Source: Chryseobacterium sp. ISL-80 (GTDB taxonomy: Bacteria > Bacillota > Bacilli > Bacillales > Cytobacillaceae). From it: a stretch of DNA of 64,000 nucleotides. Positions 1 to 8,849 of this stretch are shown here, piece by piece. Where the stretch lies: assembly GCA_018613055.1 (NCBI GenBank), contig JAGGQZ010000006.1, positions 671-64,670 of the forward strand, written 5' to 3'. Numbering within the stretch: the first letter of the stretch is position 1; every line of letters starts with the position of its first letter. A model generated the notes under the pieces. The model did no database searches. It saw only the letters and a list, made by a program, of their open reading frames with translations, and was not told the origin of the DNA. The position numbers and the translations under genes were made by a program.

Positions 1-235
1 AATGGTGCCCTTATAGAGGTGGAGTTGCTTGCATAAGGGTACCTTTCCGCTTGAATGGTGCCCTTATAAAGGGCGATCTGCTTGCATAAGGGTATCTTTC
101 CGCTGAAATGGTGCCCTTATAGAGGGCGATCTGCTTGCATAAGGGTACCTTTCCGCTTGAATGGTACCCTTATAGAGGGCGATCTGCTTGCATAAGGGTA
201 TCTTTCCATTTAAATGGTACCCTTATAAAGGTGAA
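1..235. repeat. Tandem array of 53-bp units with inverted repeat
   Basis: Units begin at 1, 54, 107, 160 and 213, an exact 53-bp period without indels. Each unit carries a near-perfect inverted repeat, GGTACCCTTAT and ATAAGGGTACC (some copies have GGTGCCC), separated by about 18 nt, then a short linker ending in TTTCCGCTTG or a variant. The last copy decays near 235. The array probably starts left of the window. No coding potential or unique spacers are seen. It lies downstream of the minus-strand gene ending at 338. Confidence 0.95.
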
Positions 236-337
236 AATAGTGGCCACTCATGCTACAGTATTACAATTCAGGACACCCTACGGCACTATACCTAAATATT
301 AAAGCCAGCTCATAAATAAACTGAGCTGGCTCGACTC

Positions 338-1723
338 TTAATCTTTTTTAACTGGCAATCCTTCTTGTTCCCATCCGGAGAAGCCGCCTTCGAGGTTTAA
401 TACATCCTTGAAGCCATTTTTCAGCAGCAGGCTTGTTCCGATGGCGGAGCGTGCGCCTGACTGGCAATGGGCGATGATTTTCTTGTCTTTTGGCACTTCG
501 TCGAGCTTTTCGGTCAGGTTGCCGAGCATCATATGATGGGCACCTGGTATGTGGCCGCTGTCCCATTCGCTCTGGTTGCGGACGTCGATGACAAAGTAGT
601 TTTCGTCTTCCATCAGTTCTTTTGCCTCGCTTGCGGTTACAGATTTGTATTCCTCGAGGCCTCCTCCGAGCTCTTTCGGATCGACATACCCTGTTACCTG
701 GTCAAGCCCAATTGATTGCAGGGATTTTTTCACGTCGGGCAGTTTTTCCGGATCTGCGATTAATACGATGTCCTGGTCATAGCTTAATAGCCAGCCGGCC
801 CAGTTTGTGAAGGATTTATTGTACGGGATATTGATCGTTCCCTCCGCATGCCCGTCAGCGAATTCACTTGCCGGCCGGGTATCTACGACTGCTGCATTTC
901 CTGTGTCGGACAGTGACACTTTATGAGTTTCCTCGCGTCTGAGCAATTCAGGGCCTTCCTTGTTCAGCTTTTTCATCTGGGCAAAGTATTTCGGAGGCTC
1001 TGGCTGTCCGGCTAGCAGCTCCTGAACAAATTGGTCCTCTTCATTGATCTGGAAAGCCCAGTTGAATTTTTTCTCATAGCCCAAAGTCGACATTGGAACC
1101 GCACCAAGGGATTTCCCACAGGCGCTTCCAGCTCCGTGTGCTGGCCATACTTGCAGGAAGTCAGATAGCTTTTCCACTTTCCGGAGCGATTCGAACATCT
1201 GGCGGGCGCCTGCTTCCGATGTATCCTTGATGCCTGCCGCTTTTTCGAGAAGATCAGGACGGCCGACATCGCCGACAAACAGGAAGTCACCCGTGAAGAT
1301 GCCCATTGGTTCATTGGCACCGCCGCCCTTATCCGTCAGCAGGAATGAGATGCTTTCCGGTGTATGACCTGGGGTGTGGAGCACTTCAAAATAAATATTC
1401 CCAATATTGAATGTCGATCCCTCAGTCAGCAATTCATGCTCATACTGGTCGACATATTGATACTTCCAGTCCTTATCCCCTTCATCGGATACATACAGCT
1501 TGGCGCCATGGTGGTGGGCAAGCTCCCTTGCTCCTGACAGGTAATCCGCATGAATATGGGTTTCAGTTGCTGCTGAAATATTGAATCCTTCTTTTTTTGC
1601 GATATCCAGATAAGGCTGGATATTCCTTGCCGGGTCGACCACAAGAGCCTCACCCGTCCTCTGGCAGCCGATCAAGTATGACATATGTGCTAGCTGGTCA
1701 TCAAAAAACGACTTAAAATACAT
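338..1723 (-). CDS. cstB: CstB-like persulfide dioxygenase fused to two rhodanese domains
   Basis: An N-terminal metallo-beta-lactamase domain of the ETHE1 persulfide dioxygenase type carries THIHADYLSG near residue 56, then TPGHTPES and TGDFLFVGDVGRPDL. Two rhodanese domains follow. The first has no catalytic Cys (LIADPEK at that place) and looks like a pseudo-rhodanese; the second has AHCQSGARS. This PDO, pseudo-rhodanese, rhodanese order matches Staphylococcus CstB, which oxidises low-molecular-weight persulfides and forms thiosulfate in the cytoplasm. The start at 1723 (461 aa) is chosen because GAAGGAGGAG sits just before that ATG; the longer frame to 1747 would place this ribosome site inside the gene. 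A possible CstR-type operator lies at 1773. Confidence 0.9.
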   Translation of the reverse strand: MYFKSFFDDQLAHMSYLIGCQRTGEALVVDPARNIQPYLDIAKKEGFNISAATETHIHADYLSGARELAHHHGAKLYVSDEGDKDWKYQYVDQYEHELLTEGSTFNIGNIYFEVLHTPGHTPESISFLLTDKGGGANEPMGIFTGDFLFVGDVGRPDLLEKAAGIKDTSEAGARQMFESLRKVEKLSDFLQVWPAHGAGSACGKSLGAVPMSTLGYEKKFNWAFQINEEDQFVQELLAGQPEPPKYFAQMKKLNKEGPELLRREETHKVSLSDTGNAAVVDTRPASEFADGHAEGTINIPYNKSFTNWAGWLLSYDQDIVLIADPEKLPDVKKSLQSIGLDQVTGYVDPKELGGGLEEYKSVTASEAKELMEDENYFVIDVRNQSEWDSGHIPGAHHMMLGNLTEKLDEVPKDKKIIAHCQSGARSAIGTSLLLKNGFKDVLNLEGGFSGWEQEGLPVKKD

Positions 1724-1772
1724 ATGAACTCCTCCTTCATTTTTCAATAGGTTTATGAAGTCTATACTCTTT

Positions 1773-1788
1773 TATACCCCACACCATA
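1773..1788. promoter_or_regulatory. Possible CstR/CsoR-type operator (weak match)
   Basis: TATACCCCACACCATA lies about 50 bp upstream of the cstB-like start. Only the left half matches the TATACC-N6-GGTATA pattern seen at 29394, 36404 and 45039; the right half is CATA. Context supports it, sequence symmetry does not. Confidence 0.35.
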
Positions 1789-1885
1789 TTTTTTAAAAGT
1801 CGAAAAAATCCCAGTACCGGGTGTTGCCTTAATTCCAATATATACCTATATATGTATTTTACCCTGTTATAAAATTCACTTCAAA

Positions 1886-1925
1886 TAAAAAGAACCTGCT
1901 CCAAAAGCGGAAGCAGGTCTAGGTT
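1886..1925 (-). terminator. Rho-independent terminator of the MFS gene
   Basis: On the minus strand CCTGCT and AGCAGG arms enclose a short loop and run into a T tract. It overlaps the MFS stop codon. Confidence 0.8.
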
Positions 1926-3115
1926 CTTGCAGTCTTTTTCATCATGAATATATAGAGAAGAATCGAAGCAAAAACGGAAATGGCGGACGCAATGTAGATG
2001 CTTCCATATCCAAGCCAGTGGCCAATCTGGCCAAAAGCCATCGCCCCGACTCCGACACCTAGGTCGAAAAAGGAGAAGAAGGTCGCATTCGCCATTCCTT
2101 TCCTGTTCATCGGAGCATCCTGGACAGCCCAGGCCTGCAATGCGGGCTGTACGGAACCAAAACCGAATCCATACAGGCCGGCTGCAATAAACATCACAAG
2201 GCTGTTAGGCAGCCACGCTAAAAGGATCATGGCGATCATGATTAAAAATGTTCCAGGCAGGAAGACGGCACCATGACCTTTTTTATCATAAAGTTGGCCG
2301 GCAAATGACCTGGACAGCATCAGGGTTAATGCAAAAATGAAGAAGTACCACTCGATCCCGGCGATTCCTTTTTGTGCTGAGTAGAGCGGCAGGAATGACG
2401 CGATCCCTCCAAAGGTGATCGTAATGAACAATAACAGCAAGGACGGCTGCAGGGCGGACTTCTCATATACATCCCACCTCCGCTTCTCCGTATTCTCTTC
2501 GGTTTGCTCCACCTTTTTATAGGTGATACGTGATGCAAGGAGAAATGCAGCAATGCCCAAAGCAGCACTGATTAAAAATAACTGTTTGAATGTGATAGCC
2601 GCTGCCAAAGCAAGTCCAAGCGAAGGCCCCATCGCGAGTGCCACGTTCCCGGAGAGCCCGAAGTATCCCATTCCCTCTCCCCTGCGCCGCGGCGGGATTA
2701 AATCAGTTGCAATCGTGCCAGATGCTGTTGTCGAAAATCCCCAGCCGACTCCCTGGATGATCCGCATTAAAAACAGGAAGGCAATTCCGGATGCAAATCC
2801 AAAAGAACCTACTGAAAACACGAAAATTGCCAGCCCTGTAAGGTATATGAATCCTCTCCCTTTCGTTTCCAGCATCCGTCCGGCAAATGGGCGAACGAGC
2901 AATGCTGAAAACGTGAAAATTCCTACGACAAAACCGATTAACTGGTCATTTCCACCCAAATGCTCCACAAATAGCGGGATAGTAGGCAAGGTCATTTGAA
3001 ACCCCAGGAATATGAAGAAATTCGCCAGGAAAATAAACAGGAAATCCTTGCTCCAAATTTTTTCAGTGCCCTGAGTTTGGTGAGCTCCTTTTGCTTGTTG
3101 ATCCATCTGCTTCAT
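1919..3115 (-). CDS. MFS transporter, 12 TM
   Basis: This 398-aa protein has twelve predicted membrane segments and the MFS signature after TM2 (RPFAGRMLETKGRG) with a related motif in the second half (SRSFAGQLYDKKGHG). It also has the TM5 glycine pattern GPSLGLALA. It belongs to the drug/metabolite efflux-like MFS group; the substrate cannot be told from sequence. It is single-gene, ends in its own terminator, and diverges from the DoxX gene at 3303, so the ~190-bp gap holds both promoters. The acidic, glutamine-rich N-terminus before TM1 is not typical but short. Confidence 0.85.
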   Translation of the reverse strand: MKQMDQQAKGAHQTQGTEKIWSKDFLFIFLANFFIFLGFQMTLPTIPLFVEHLGGNDQLIGFVVGIFTFSALLVRPFAGRMLETKGRGFIYLTGLAIFVFSVGSFGFASGIAFLFLMRIIQGVGWGFSTTASGTIATDLIPPRRRGEGMGYFGLSGNVALAMGPSLGLALAAAITFKQLFLISAALGIAAFLLASRITYKKVEQTEENTEKRRWDVYEKSALQPSLLLLFITITFGGIASFLPLYSAQKGIAGIEWYFFIFALTLMLSRSFAGQLYDKKGHGAVFLPGTFLIMIAMILLAWLPNSLVMFIAAGLYGFGFGSVQPALQAWAVQDAPMNRKGMANATFFSFFDLGVGVGAMAFGQIGHWLGYGSIYIASAISVFASILLYIFMMKKTART

Positions 3116-3205
3116 CCTTTCTGACTGAATTTTTAAGGCACTGTTGCCATTTTTCCCTTTAAAAAAGAACCATGTTCAATATTCCGTCAATTTGTTGTAG
3201 CGTTT

Positions 3206-3223
3206 TTGTGAACAACTTCACAA
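3206..3223. promoter_or_regulatory. Rex/Fnr-like palindromic operator
   Basis: TTGTGAACAACTTCACAA is a perfect 7+4+7 inverted repeat matching the Rex operator (TTGTGAA-N4-TTCACAA). It also fits the Bacillus Fnr pattern TGTGA-N6-TCACA. It lies ~80 bp upstream of the first DoxX gene, before a likely -10 (TATATT near 3251). Redox or oxygen control of this gene is inferred. Confidence 0.7.
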
Positions 3224-3302
3224 TTCCCTCATCTTTCTTTCGGATTCTGATATATTGTAAGTGTAATCAATAATTACTATTTTTTGAAGGGAAGCGATTT
3301 AG

Positions 3303-3818
3303 ATGTTCGCGAAATGGTTAAGAGAAAACAATGTTGCTGCTGGCCTGTTGACTGTCATCAGGGTATGGCTCGGATATAACTGGATGACTGCCGGATGGGG
3401 AAAATTGACTGGTGAAGGATTCGACGCAACTGGATATTTAAAAGGTGCCGTTGCCAATCCGGTGAAAGGTCCAGATGGGCACATGGTTTATGGATGGTAT
3501 GTGAACTTCCTTGAAAACTTCGCGATTCCGAATGTCGACCTATTCAACTTCATCGTGCCGCTTGGGGAATTCCTTATCGGTCTTGGATTGATCCTTGGTT
3601 GTTTGACTACTGCTGCGATGTTCTTCGGACTTGTGATGAACTTCAGTTTCTTCCTTGCAGGCACTGTATCTCATAACCCAACTGACATCTTCTTCGGCTT
3701 CATCCTTCTGATCGCTGGCTACAATGCTGGCAAATACGGTTTAGACCGCTGGGTGGTTCCTTTCATCCGCAAGACTGTTTTAAAGAGAGAACCGGAAGCT
3801 GCACATAAAGCCGTTTAA
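3303..3818 (+). CDS. DoxX family membrane protein, copy 1
   Basis: A 171-aa four-helix membrane protein of the DoxX/DoxD family. Family members act as quinone-linked thiol or thiosulfate oxidoreductase subunits or are of unknown role. Visible signatures are GWGKLTGEGF, PLGEFLIGLGLILG and AGTVSHNPTD. It is very similar along its whole length to the next gene (4012), a recent tandem duplication. A GAAGGGAAGCG ribosome site precedes the ATG. It has its own terminator. The neighbouring persulfide genes and the Rex/Fnr palindrome suggest a respiratory-chain or sulfur role, but the substrate is not known. Confidence 0.85.
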   Translation: MFAKWLRENNVAAGLLTVIRVWLGYNWMTAGWGKLTGEGFDATGYLKGAVANPVKGPDGHMVYGWYVNFLENFAIPNVDLFNFIVPLGEFLIGLGLILGCLTTAAMFFGLVMNFSFFLAGTVSHNPTDIFFGFILLIAGYNAGKYGLDRWVVPFIRKTVLKREPEAAHKAV

Positions 3819-3829
3819 CTTCAAAGAGC

Positions 3830-3862
3830 CTAAAGAGCCTGTATTTTGCAGGCTCTTTTTCA
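3830..3862 (+). terminator. Rho-independent terminator of DoxX copy 1
   Basis: AGAGCCTG and CAGGCTCT arms around a short loop, followed by TTTTT. Confidence 0.85.
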
Positions 3863-3914
3863 TTGCCTGGAAATGATCGCTCGTTCAAAATCTTGACAAT
3901 ATGTTATTGCTATT

Positions 3915-3933
3915 TTGTGAACAGCGTTCTCAA
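3915..3933. promoter_or_regulatory. Degenerate Rex/Fnr-like operator of DoxX copy 2
   Basis: TTGTGAACAGCGTTCTCAA sits at the same relative place as the perfect site before copy 1 and is followed by the same CCCTCAT tract, so the promoter was duplicated with the gene. The right arm has a mismatch and the spacer is one base longer. Confidence 0.5.
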
Positions 3934-4011
3934 GCCCTCATCAAAAGGCCAAAAACCAATATATTGTAGTGTAATCAAATAATCATTCATTTTTGAAGGG
4001 ATGCGATTCAT

Positions 4012-4512
4012 ATGTTCGCAAATTGGTTAAGGGAAAACAATGTGGCGGCTGGCCTGCTGACAATTATTCGGATCTGGCTTGGCTATAACTGGATGACTGC
4101 CGGATGGGGAAAATTAACCGGAGAGGGATTTGATGCAACAGGGTATATAACCAATGCCATCGCCAACCCAGTCAAAGGTCCAGAAGGAATTGTTTATGGG
4201 TGGTATGTATCTTTTCTTGAAAACTTCGCGCTTCCAAATATTGAGCTTTTCAACTTTATCGTTCCCGTCGGTGAATTCCTCGTAGGTGTGGGACTCATTC
4301 TTGGCTGTCTGACAACTGCCGCTATGTTCTTCGGATTGCTGATGAACTTCAGCTTCTTCCTTGCCGGAACCGTATCCCACAATCCAACAGATATCTTCTT
4401 CGGATTCATCCTCCTCTTCGCCGGATATAACGCAGGAAGATACGGCCTGGACCGCTGGGTGATCCCATTCATCCGTAAAACAATCTTTAGGAACAAAGCA
4501 GCAACGAAATGA
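4012..4512 (+). CDS. DoxX family membrane protein, copy 2
   Basis: A 166-aa paralogue of the gene at 3303, with the same four membrane helices and the same GWGKLTGEGF, FLENFA and AGTVSHNPTD motifs. Differences cluster in the loop after residue 45 and at the C-terminus. Both copies keep intact frames and ribosome sites, so both are probably expressed. The upstream palindrome has drifted, so the copies may respond differently to oxygen or NADH. Function as for copy 1. Confidence 0.85.
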   Translation: MFANWLRENNVAAGLLTIIRIWLGYNWMTAGWGKLTGEGFDATGYITNAIANPVKGPEGIVYGWYVSFLENFALPNIELFNFIVPVGEFLVGVGLILGCLTTAAMFFGLLMNFSFFLAGTVSHNPTDIFFGFILLFAGYNAGRYGLDRWVIPFIRKTIFRNKAATK

Positions 4513-4518
4513 ATAAGC

Positions 4519-4550
4519 AAGCCTCCTGAGTGAACTCAGGAGGCTTTTTT
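4519..4550 (+). terminator. Rho-independent terminator of DoxX copy 2
   Basis: AGCCTCCTGAGT and ACTCAGGAGGCT arms followed by TTTTTT. Confidence 0.9.
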
Positions 4551-4578
4551 CATGTCGATGCTCAAATTGGTCTCACAT

Positions 4579-5838
4579 TCACATAACAATGAGTTTGAAG
4601 ATGGTTAAGCCAATTCCGATCAGGAAGCCGCACACCGCTCCGTTCACTCTGATCCATTGCAGGTCTTTTCCAACATTGTTTTCCATCATATCAATGAGTG
4701 TTTCCGTATCAAGCTTATCCAGGTTCTCTCTGACAAGCTTCCCGATTTTTGAATGGTTCCTTTCAATCAGGCCAGCAATTTTAGCATGAAGCCAGCTTTC
4801 GACCGCTGCTACTTTTTCGTCGTCTGCCTTGATTTCATCGATGAATTTTTTCACGATTGGAATGACTGTGTCATCCACAAAACTGTCCTTTTCGATTAGC
4901 GCAATCACACGATTCTTTGACTTTGCCAAAACTCCCTTGATTTGTCCGGTCAAATCCATTTCTTCGACCATTTTATTTTTCCAGGACTGGATTTCGGACA
5001 TAAGGACTTCACGCTCACTGATGCTTCCCAGCTCTTTGCGAATTTTATCAAGGATCATATGGCGGTATCGATTATCATCCTGCTGCAGGTTTTTCATTCT
5101 TTTTAAAATGAATGATTGCAAAATATTGCCGACTTTTTCCTCGGTGATCATATTGCTGAAAGATTGAATGGCGAATTTCAGGAGACCATCCGCTTCGGTT
5201 GTATCAATTGCCTGTTTCCCCAGCTTGCCAAGGACCATTTTCGCTTCAGCCTGCGATGCCCATTTTTCTGTCTCTTGCAGAACATAGTCAAATGCAGCTG
5301 AATCATATTCCTTCGCCAGGACATGGCTTGATGCCTTTTGCAAAAACTCGGAAGAATCCGCTGAAAGCAGGAATCCTTTGATTTCTTTTTCAATCGTTGG
5401 CGCAAATCGTTCAACGTCCACTTTTCTTGCCACATCCAGACTGAATGCCTGGATGCTGTTTTTTACAGATTCAGAGTGAAGCTCCTTCTCAATCGTTTCG
5501 AAAATCTTATCCAAAATATGAATCTGCTTGAACTTTTCCATGATGCTTTCTTTCGTGAGCCAGTCATTCTCAAGCATATTGATTAATGCGCGCGTCACTT
5601 TATCACGATTTTTCGGCAAAAGAGCCGTATGCGGAATCGGGATGCCGAGCGGATGCCTGAACAGCGCCGTTACAGCAAACCAGTCAGCGAGTCCGCCGAC
5701 AAGACCGGCTTCAAAGCCGCCCATCAGCAGTTTCCCAATCAGCGAGTCCTGAAAAGGAATCATAGCGAGGAATCCCGCTCCCATAATCGCCAGCGAAATG
5801 GCTGCTAAATGTCTAGATCTGTTGTTTCGTTTTTCCAT
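4579..5838 (-). CDS. DUF445 family membrane-anchored protein
   Basis: A 419-aa protein of the DUF445 (YjiN-like) family. Two N-terminal hydrophobic stretches enclose the family signature GGFEAGLVGGLADWFAVTALFRHPLGIPIPHTALLP, abridged here to its key parts GLADWFAVTALF and PHTALLP. A long amphipathic alpha-helical middle and a C-terminal TM with GFLIGIGLTIF follow. The biochemical role is unknown. The start at 5838 is chosen for its AGAGGGAGAT ribosome site and because the family begins there; an open frame continues upstream to 5994 without a comparable site. It converges on DoxX copy 2. Confidence 0.8.
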   Translation of the reverse strand: MEKRNNRSRHLAAISLAIMGAGFLAMIPFQDSLIGKLLMGGFEAGLVGGLADWFAVTALFRHPLGIPIPHTALLPKNRDKVTRALINMLENDWLTKESIMEKFKQIHILDKIFETIEKELHSESVKNSIQAFSLDVARKVDVERFAPTIEKEIKGFLLSADSSEFLQKASSHVLAKEYDSAAFDYVLQETEKWASQAEAKMVLGKLGKQAIDTTEADGLLKFAIQSFSNMITEEKVGNILQSFILKRMKNLQQDDNRYRHMILDKIRKELGSISEREVLMSEIQSWKNKMVEEMDLTGQIKGVLAKSKNRVIALIEKDSFVDDTVIPIVKKFIDEIKADDEKVAAVESWLHAKIAGLIERNHSKIGKLVRENLDKLDTETLIDMMENNVGKDLQWIRVNGAVCGFLIGIGLTIFKLIVM

Positions 5839-5978
5839 ATATCTCCCTCTGTAACTGTTTAATTGAAACTTGTGCAGTTCTGAAGCTCGCTTCTGTTCCC
5901 CACCTTGTATGTGAATTCTGGAAAAGAGCCTCTTCAATATTTTACCCAATTTATAGGGGAGAAAGCTATAAAAAAGGA

Positions 5979-6012
5979 AAAGTCCCAGGAGCATCGGCTG
6001 CTGGGACTTCCT
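5979..6012 (-). terminator. Rho-independent terminator of the metNIQ operon
   Basis: AAGTCCCAG and CTGGGACTT arms around a short loop on the minus strand, then a T-rich run. Confidence 0.85.
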
Positions 6013-6024
6013 TACATCATACTC

Positions 6025-6852
6025 TTACTCCATCCACTCTGGCTTTCCAAAACCTTTGAAATCATTATCAATGATTTTTTCAAAATCATCTGACTCGACG
6101 ACTTCCTTGATGTCTTTTGCAAATTGGGCATCCTGGTCCTTTGTGTTAATGACGACACGGTTGCGATACTGGTCCGGCATGTTTTCAAGCTGAAGCGCAG
6201 TCAACAGATCCATTTTTGCTGCGAGGGCAAAGTTGCCGGGTACAGCAGACAGGTCAACGCTTTCGACGGCTCTTGGAAGCTGTGCTGCTTCGATTGGCTT
6301 GAACTGCAGGTTCTTGACATTATCTTTCACATCTTTTTCAGAAACAGTCAACGGATCAGCATTAGGATCAAGCTTGATCAGGCCGGCATCCTCAAGAATC
6401 AGGAAGGCACGTGCTGCATTGGTTGGATCGTTTGGAATCGCGATGGCAGAACCCTTTGCGACTTCATCCAGTGAGTTGAACTTCTTTGAGTAGATTCCCA
6501 TTGGCGCTGTTGGGACGACAATCACTTCAGACAGCTCAAGATCGTGTTCTTTTGCGAAGTTTTCCATGTACACCTTATGCTGGAACAGGTTGGCGTCAAG
6601 ATCCCCTTTTGACAGGGCCAGGTTTGGCTGGATGTAGTCGCTGAATTCGACCACTTTCACTTCATAGCCTTTTTTCTCAAGCAGAGGCTTGATTCCTTTT
6701 GTGACCATATCGCTATACGGCCCTGATGTCGCTCCGAAGGTAACTTGCTTTTTGTCAGCCTTCGCATCGTCGCCTGTTGCGGAATCACTGCCGCATGCAG
6801 CCAACAACCCGATTGATAAAAGTACCAGTAAAGAGAATAATAATTTCTTCAT
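6025..6852 (-). CDS. metQ: Methionine ABC transporter substrate-binding lipoprotein MetQ
   Basis: A 275-aa lipoprotein with lipobox LAAC at residues 17-20 and the NlpA/MetQ fold. Recognisable stretches are VTFGATSGPYSDM, NLFQHKVYMENF and AIPNDPTNAARAF. It binds methionine outside the membrane and delivers it to the MetI-MetN transporter encoded just upstream. It is the last gene of the metN-metI-metQ operon, 20 bp after metI, and is followed by a terminator. Control by the S-box at 8617 is expected. Related proteins also carry methionine derivatives or dipeptides, so D-methionine or sulfoxide transport is possible. Confidence 0.93.
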   Translation of the reverse strand: MKKLLFSLLVLLSIGLLAACGSDSATGDDAKADKKQVTFGATSGPYSDMVTKGIKPLLEKKGYEVKVVEFSDYIQPNLALSKGDLDANLFQHKVYMENFAKEHDLELSEVIVVPTAPMGIYSKKFNSLDEVAKGSAIAIPNDPTNAARAFLILEDAGLIKLDPNADPLTVSEKDVKDNVKNLQFKPIEAAQLPRAVESVDLSAVPGNFALAAKMDLLTALQLENMPDQYRNRVVINTKDQDAQFAKDIKEVVESDDFEKIIDNDFKGFGKPEWME

Positions 6853-6872
6853 TTTAAAATAACCCCCAATTT

Positions 6873-7538
6873 TTATCTTTTGTCTACTAATTTAGCAATC
6901 CTGTCGCCGCCAAACTGGATCAGCTGGACGAGACAGATTAAAATAATCACCGTTGTAATCATGATGGTATTGTCATACCGGTAATAACCGAAGCGAATTG
7001 CCAGATCACCGACTCCGCCGCCGCCAACAATACCGGCCATTGCCGAGTATGCCACAAGGCTGATGATCGTGATGGTGACACCCTGGACGATTCCCGGCTT
7101 AGCCTCTGGAATCAGGACATCCTTGATGATCATCCACGGAGTAGCTCCGGTGGCCACCGCTGCTTCGATGACCCCTTTATCGATTTCGCGCAAGCTTTGC
7201 TCGACGATCCTCGCAAAGAACGGAATCGACGCAACTGATAATGAAACGGATGCGGCAGTCGGCCCGATTGTCGTGCCGGCGATTAAATTCGCCAGCGGCA
7301 GCAGGGCGATCAACAGGATGATGAACGGAACCGACCGGATCATATTGACGATGAAACCGGCAATATTTTTAAAAAGCTGGTTTTCCAGGAACAGGCCTTT
7401 ATCGGTGACAAAAAGAAGAACCCCTGTCGGCAATCCAACAATGATCGAGACAAGGATGGAGATGCCGACCATATAGATTGTTTCAAAGAATGCCTTATTC
7501 AGTTCCGGCAGCAGTGCGACCAGATTATCAAGCAGCAT
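6873..7538 (-). CDS. metI: Methionine ABC transporter permease MetI
   Basis: A 221-aa permease with five or six membrane helices and the binding-protein-dependent transport EAA loop (EAAVATGATPWMIIKDVLIPEAKPG, with EAA...G as key residues). It forms the membrane channel of the methionine importer with MetN and MetQ. The ATG at 7538 is preferred over the in-frame TTG at 7544 because GGAGG lies nine bases before the ATG and touches the TTG. It overlaps the end of metN by 11 bp, suggesting translational coupling. Confidence 0.92.
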   Translation of the reverse strand: MLLDNLVALLPELNKAFFETIYMVGISILVSIIVGLPTGVLLFVTDKGLFLENQLFKNIAGFIVNMIRSVPFIILLIALLPLANLIAGTTIGPTAASVSLSVASIPFFARIVEQSLREIDKGVIEAAVATGATPWMIIKDVLIPEAKPGIVQGVTITIISLVAYSAMAGIVGGGGVGDLAIRFGYYRYDNTIMITTVIILICLVQLIQFGGDRIAKLVDKR

Positions 7539-8541
7539 CTTCAATCACCTCCAAATTTCTTGTCCTTGATGCGATATAGTCAATAGCCCGGTCGATTTCA
7601 ACTGTCTCGCCCGACACTTCCATAATGAAAATCCCCAGTGGGATCTCCTGGATATACTCGATTTTTCCGTGGAGGATATTTCCCCTCACCTTGAATTTTT
7701 GGAATACATCCGAGATGACACCCTGCTCGGCAATCTCGCCCTGGAAATAAATCTTGATCAATTTGCCTTCCCGCACCTTCATCAGTCTTTCAGGCAATTC
7801 GAATTGAAGGATGGAGTTGACGAAATCCTTTGTCAGCAGTTCCTGTGGATTGGCAAAAATATCGTAGACATTTCCCTCTTCGATGATTTTTCCATCCTGC
7901 ATCACGGCCATCCTATCACAAATCGTCTTGACCACTTCCATTTCATGCGTGATGAGTACGATTGTGATTCCTAACTCTCTATTAATCTTTTTAAGTAAAG
8001 ATAAAATAGAGCGGGTCGTGCTTGGGTCAAGAGCGGAGGTTGCTTCATCGCATAGCAGGACGGATGGATTATTCGCCAGCGCCCTGGCTATGCCAACACG
8101 CTGTTTCTGGCCGCCGGACAACTGGGCAGGATATACGTCTTTCTTGTCGGAAAGGCCCACCATATGTAAAAGCTCTAGCACTCTCTCATTTATCTCTGTT
8201 TTCGGAGTGCCGGCAGCTTTTAGCGCAAAAGCGATATTCTCGCTGACTGTCTTTGCGCTTACAAGATGGAAATGCTGAAAAATCATCCCGATTTTCAAAC
8301 GGGCTTTCCTTAGCTCACCCTTGCTCAAAGAGGTTAGCTCCACACCATCAATATAAATTTCTCCCGATGTCGGCTTCTCCAGGAGGTTAAGACATCTCAG
8401 CAAAGAACTCTTGCCTGCGCCGCTGTATCCGACAATCCCGTAAATTTCGCCCTTTTCTACTTTTAATGAAACATCGTCAACACCTGTCACCGATCCCTTT
8501 TTCGTTTCATATACTTTGATCAGGCTCTTCACTTCAATCAT
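7528..8541 (-). CDS. metN: Methionine ABC transporter ATP-binding protein MetN
   Basis: A 337-aa ATPase with Walker A GYSGAGKSSL, signature LSGGQKQRVGIARAL, Walker B VLLCDEATSALDP and switch histidine in ITHEMEV. A C-terminal NIL/ACT-like regulatory domain (about residues 265-335) is typical of MetN and lets intracellular methionine inhibit transport. The start at 8541 has a GGGGGTG ribosome site; the frame extends eight codons further without one. It is the first gene after the SAM-I riboswitch. Confidence 0.93.
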   Translation of the reverse strand: MIEVKSLIKVYETKKGSVTGVDDVSLKVEKGEIYGIVGYSGAGKSSLLRCLNLLEKPTSGEIYIDGVELTSLSKGELRKARLKIGMIFQHFHLVSAKTVSENIAFALKAAGTPKTEINERVLELLHMVGLSDKKDVYPAQLSGGQKQRVGIARALANNPSVLLCDEATSALDPSTTRSILSLLKKINRELGITIVLITHEMEVVKTICDRMAVMQDGKIIEEGNVYDIFANPQELLTKDFVNSILQFELPERLMKVREGKLIKIYFQGEIAEQGVISDVFQKFKVRGNILHGKIEYIQEIPLGIFIMEVSGETVEIDRAIDYIASRTRNLEVIEDAA

Positions 8542-8565
8542 TTTTGCACCCCCGTTTTCACTCAA

Positions 8566-8600
8566 TAAAAAAAGCCTCTTTCATTCAAAGAAAGAGGCAT
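8566..8600 (-). terminator. S-box expression-platform terminator
   Basis: GCCTCTTTC and GAAAGAGGC arms followed by seven T on the minus strand, placed between the aptamer and metN. In S-box leaders SAM binding favours this terminator. Confidence 0.9.
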
Positions 8601-8616
8601 CGTAAATATCTATACG

Positions 8617-8720
8617 ACTTATCTTTCAGAATGAAACCATTCTGCAGGAAGTGGCACCTTTCCATAAAGGAGGTTGCCGGACGTCATCGGGCCTAATCCC
8701 TCAGTCTCTCTTGATAAGTA
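8617..8720 (-). promoter_or_regulatory. SAM-I (S-box) riboswitch
   Basis: Read on the minus strand, the leader begins CTTATCAAGAGAGACTGAGG and continues with GGCCCGATGACGTCCGGCAAC, a GGTGCCA segment and a closing AAAGATAAG, which are the conserved S-box elements in order. It precedes metN with a terminator between, so metNIQ should be shut off when SAM is abundant. Confidence 0.97.
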
Positions 8721-8849
8721 ACTTATTAAATTCATTTCGATAATTGAAATATTAAAACTCTCTGATATATTTGTCAACAAAGTTTTTTTGCATGGTTTCC
8801 ATTGAAATCGTTTACATCGTTGGGGCTGTAAGAGAATTTAATTTCAAAA

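Noticed and set aside
5839-5994. Upstream extension of the DUF445 protein
   Set aside because: No ribosome site at 5994; AGAGGGAGAT precedes the family-typical start at 5838.
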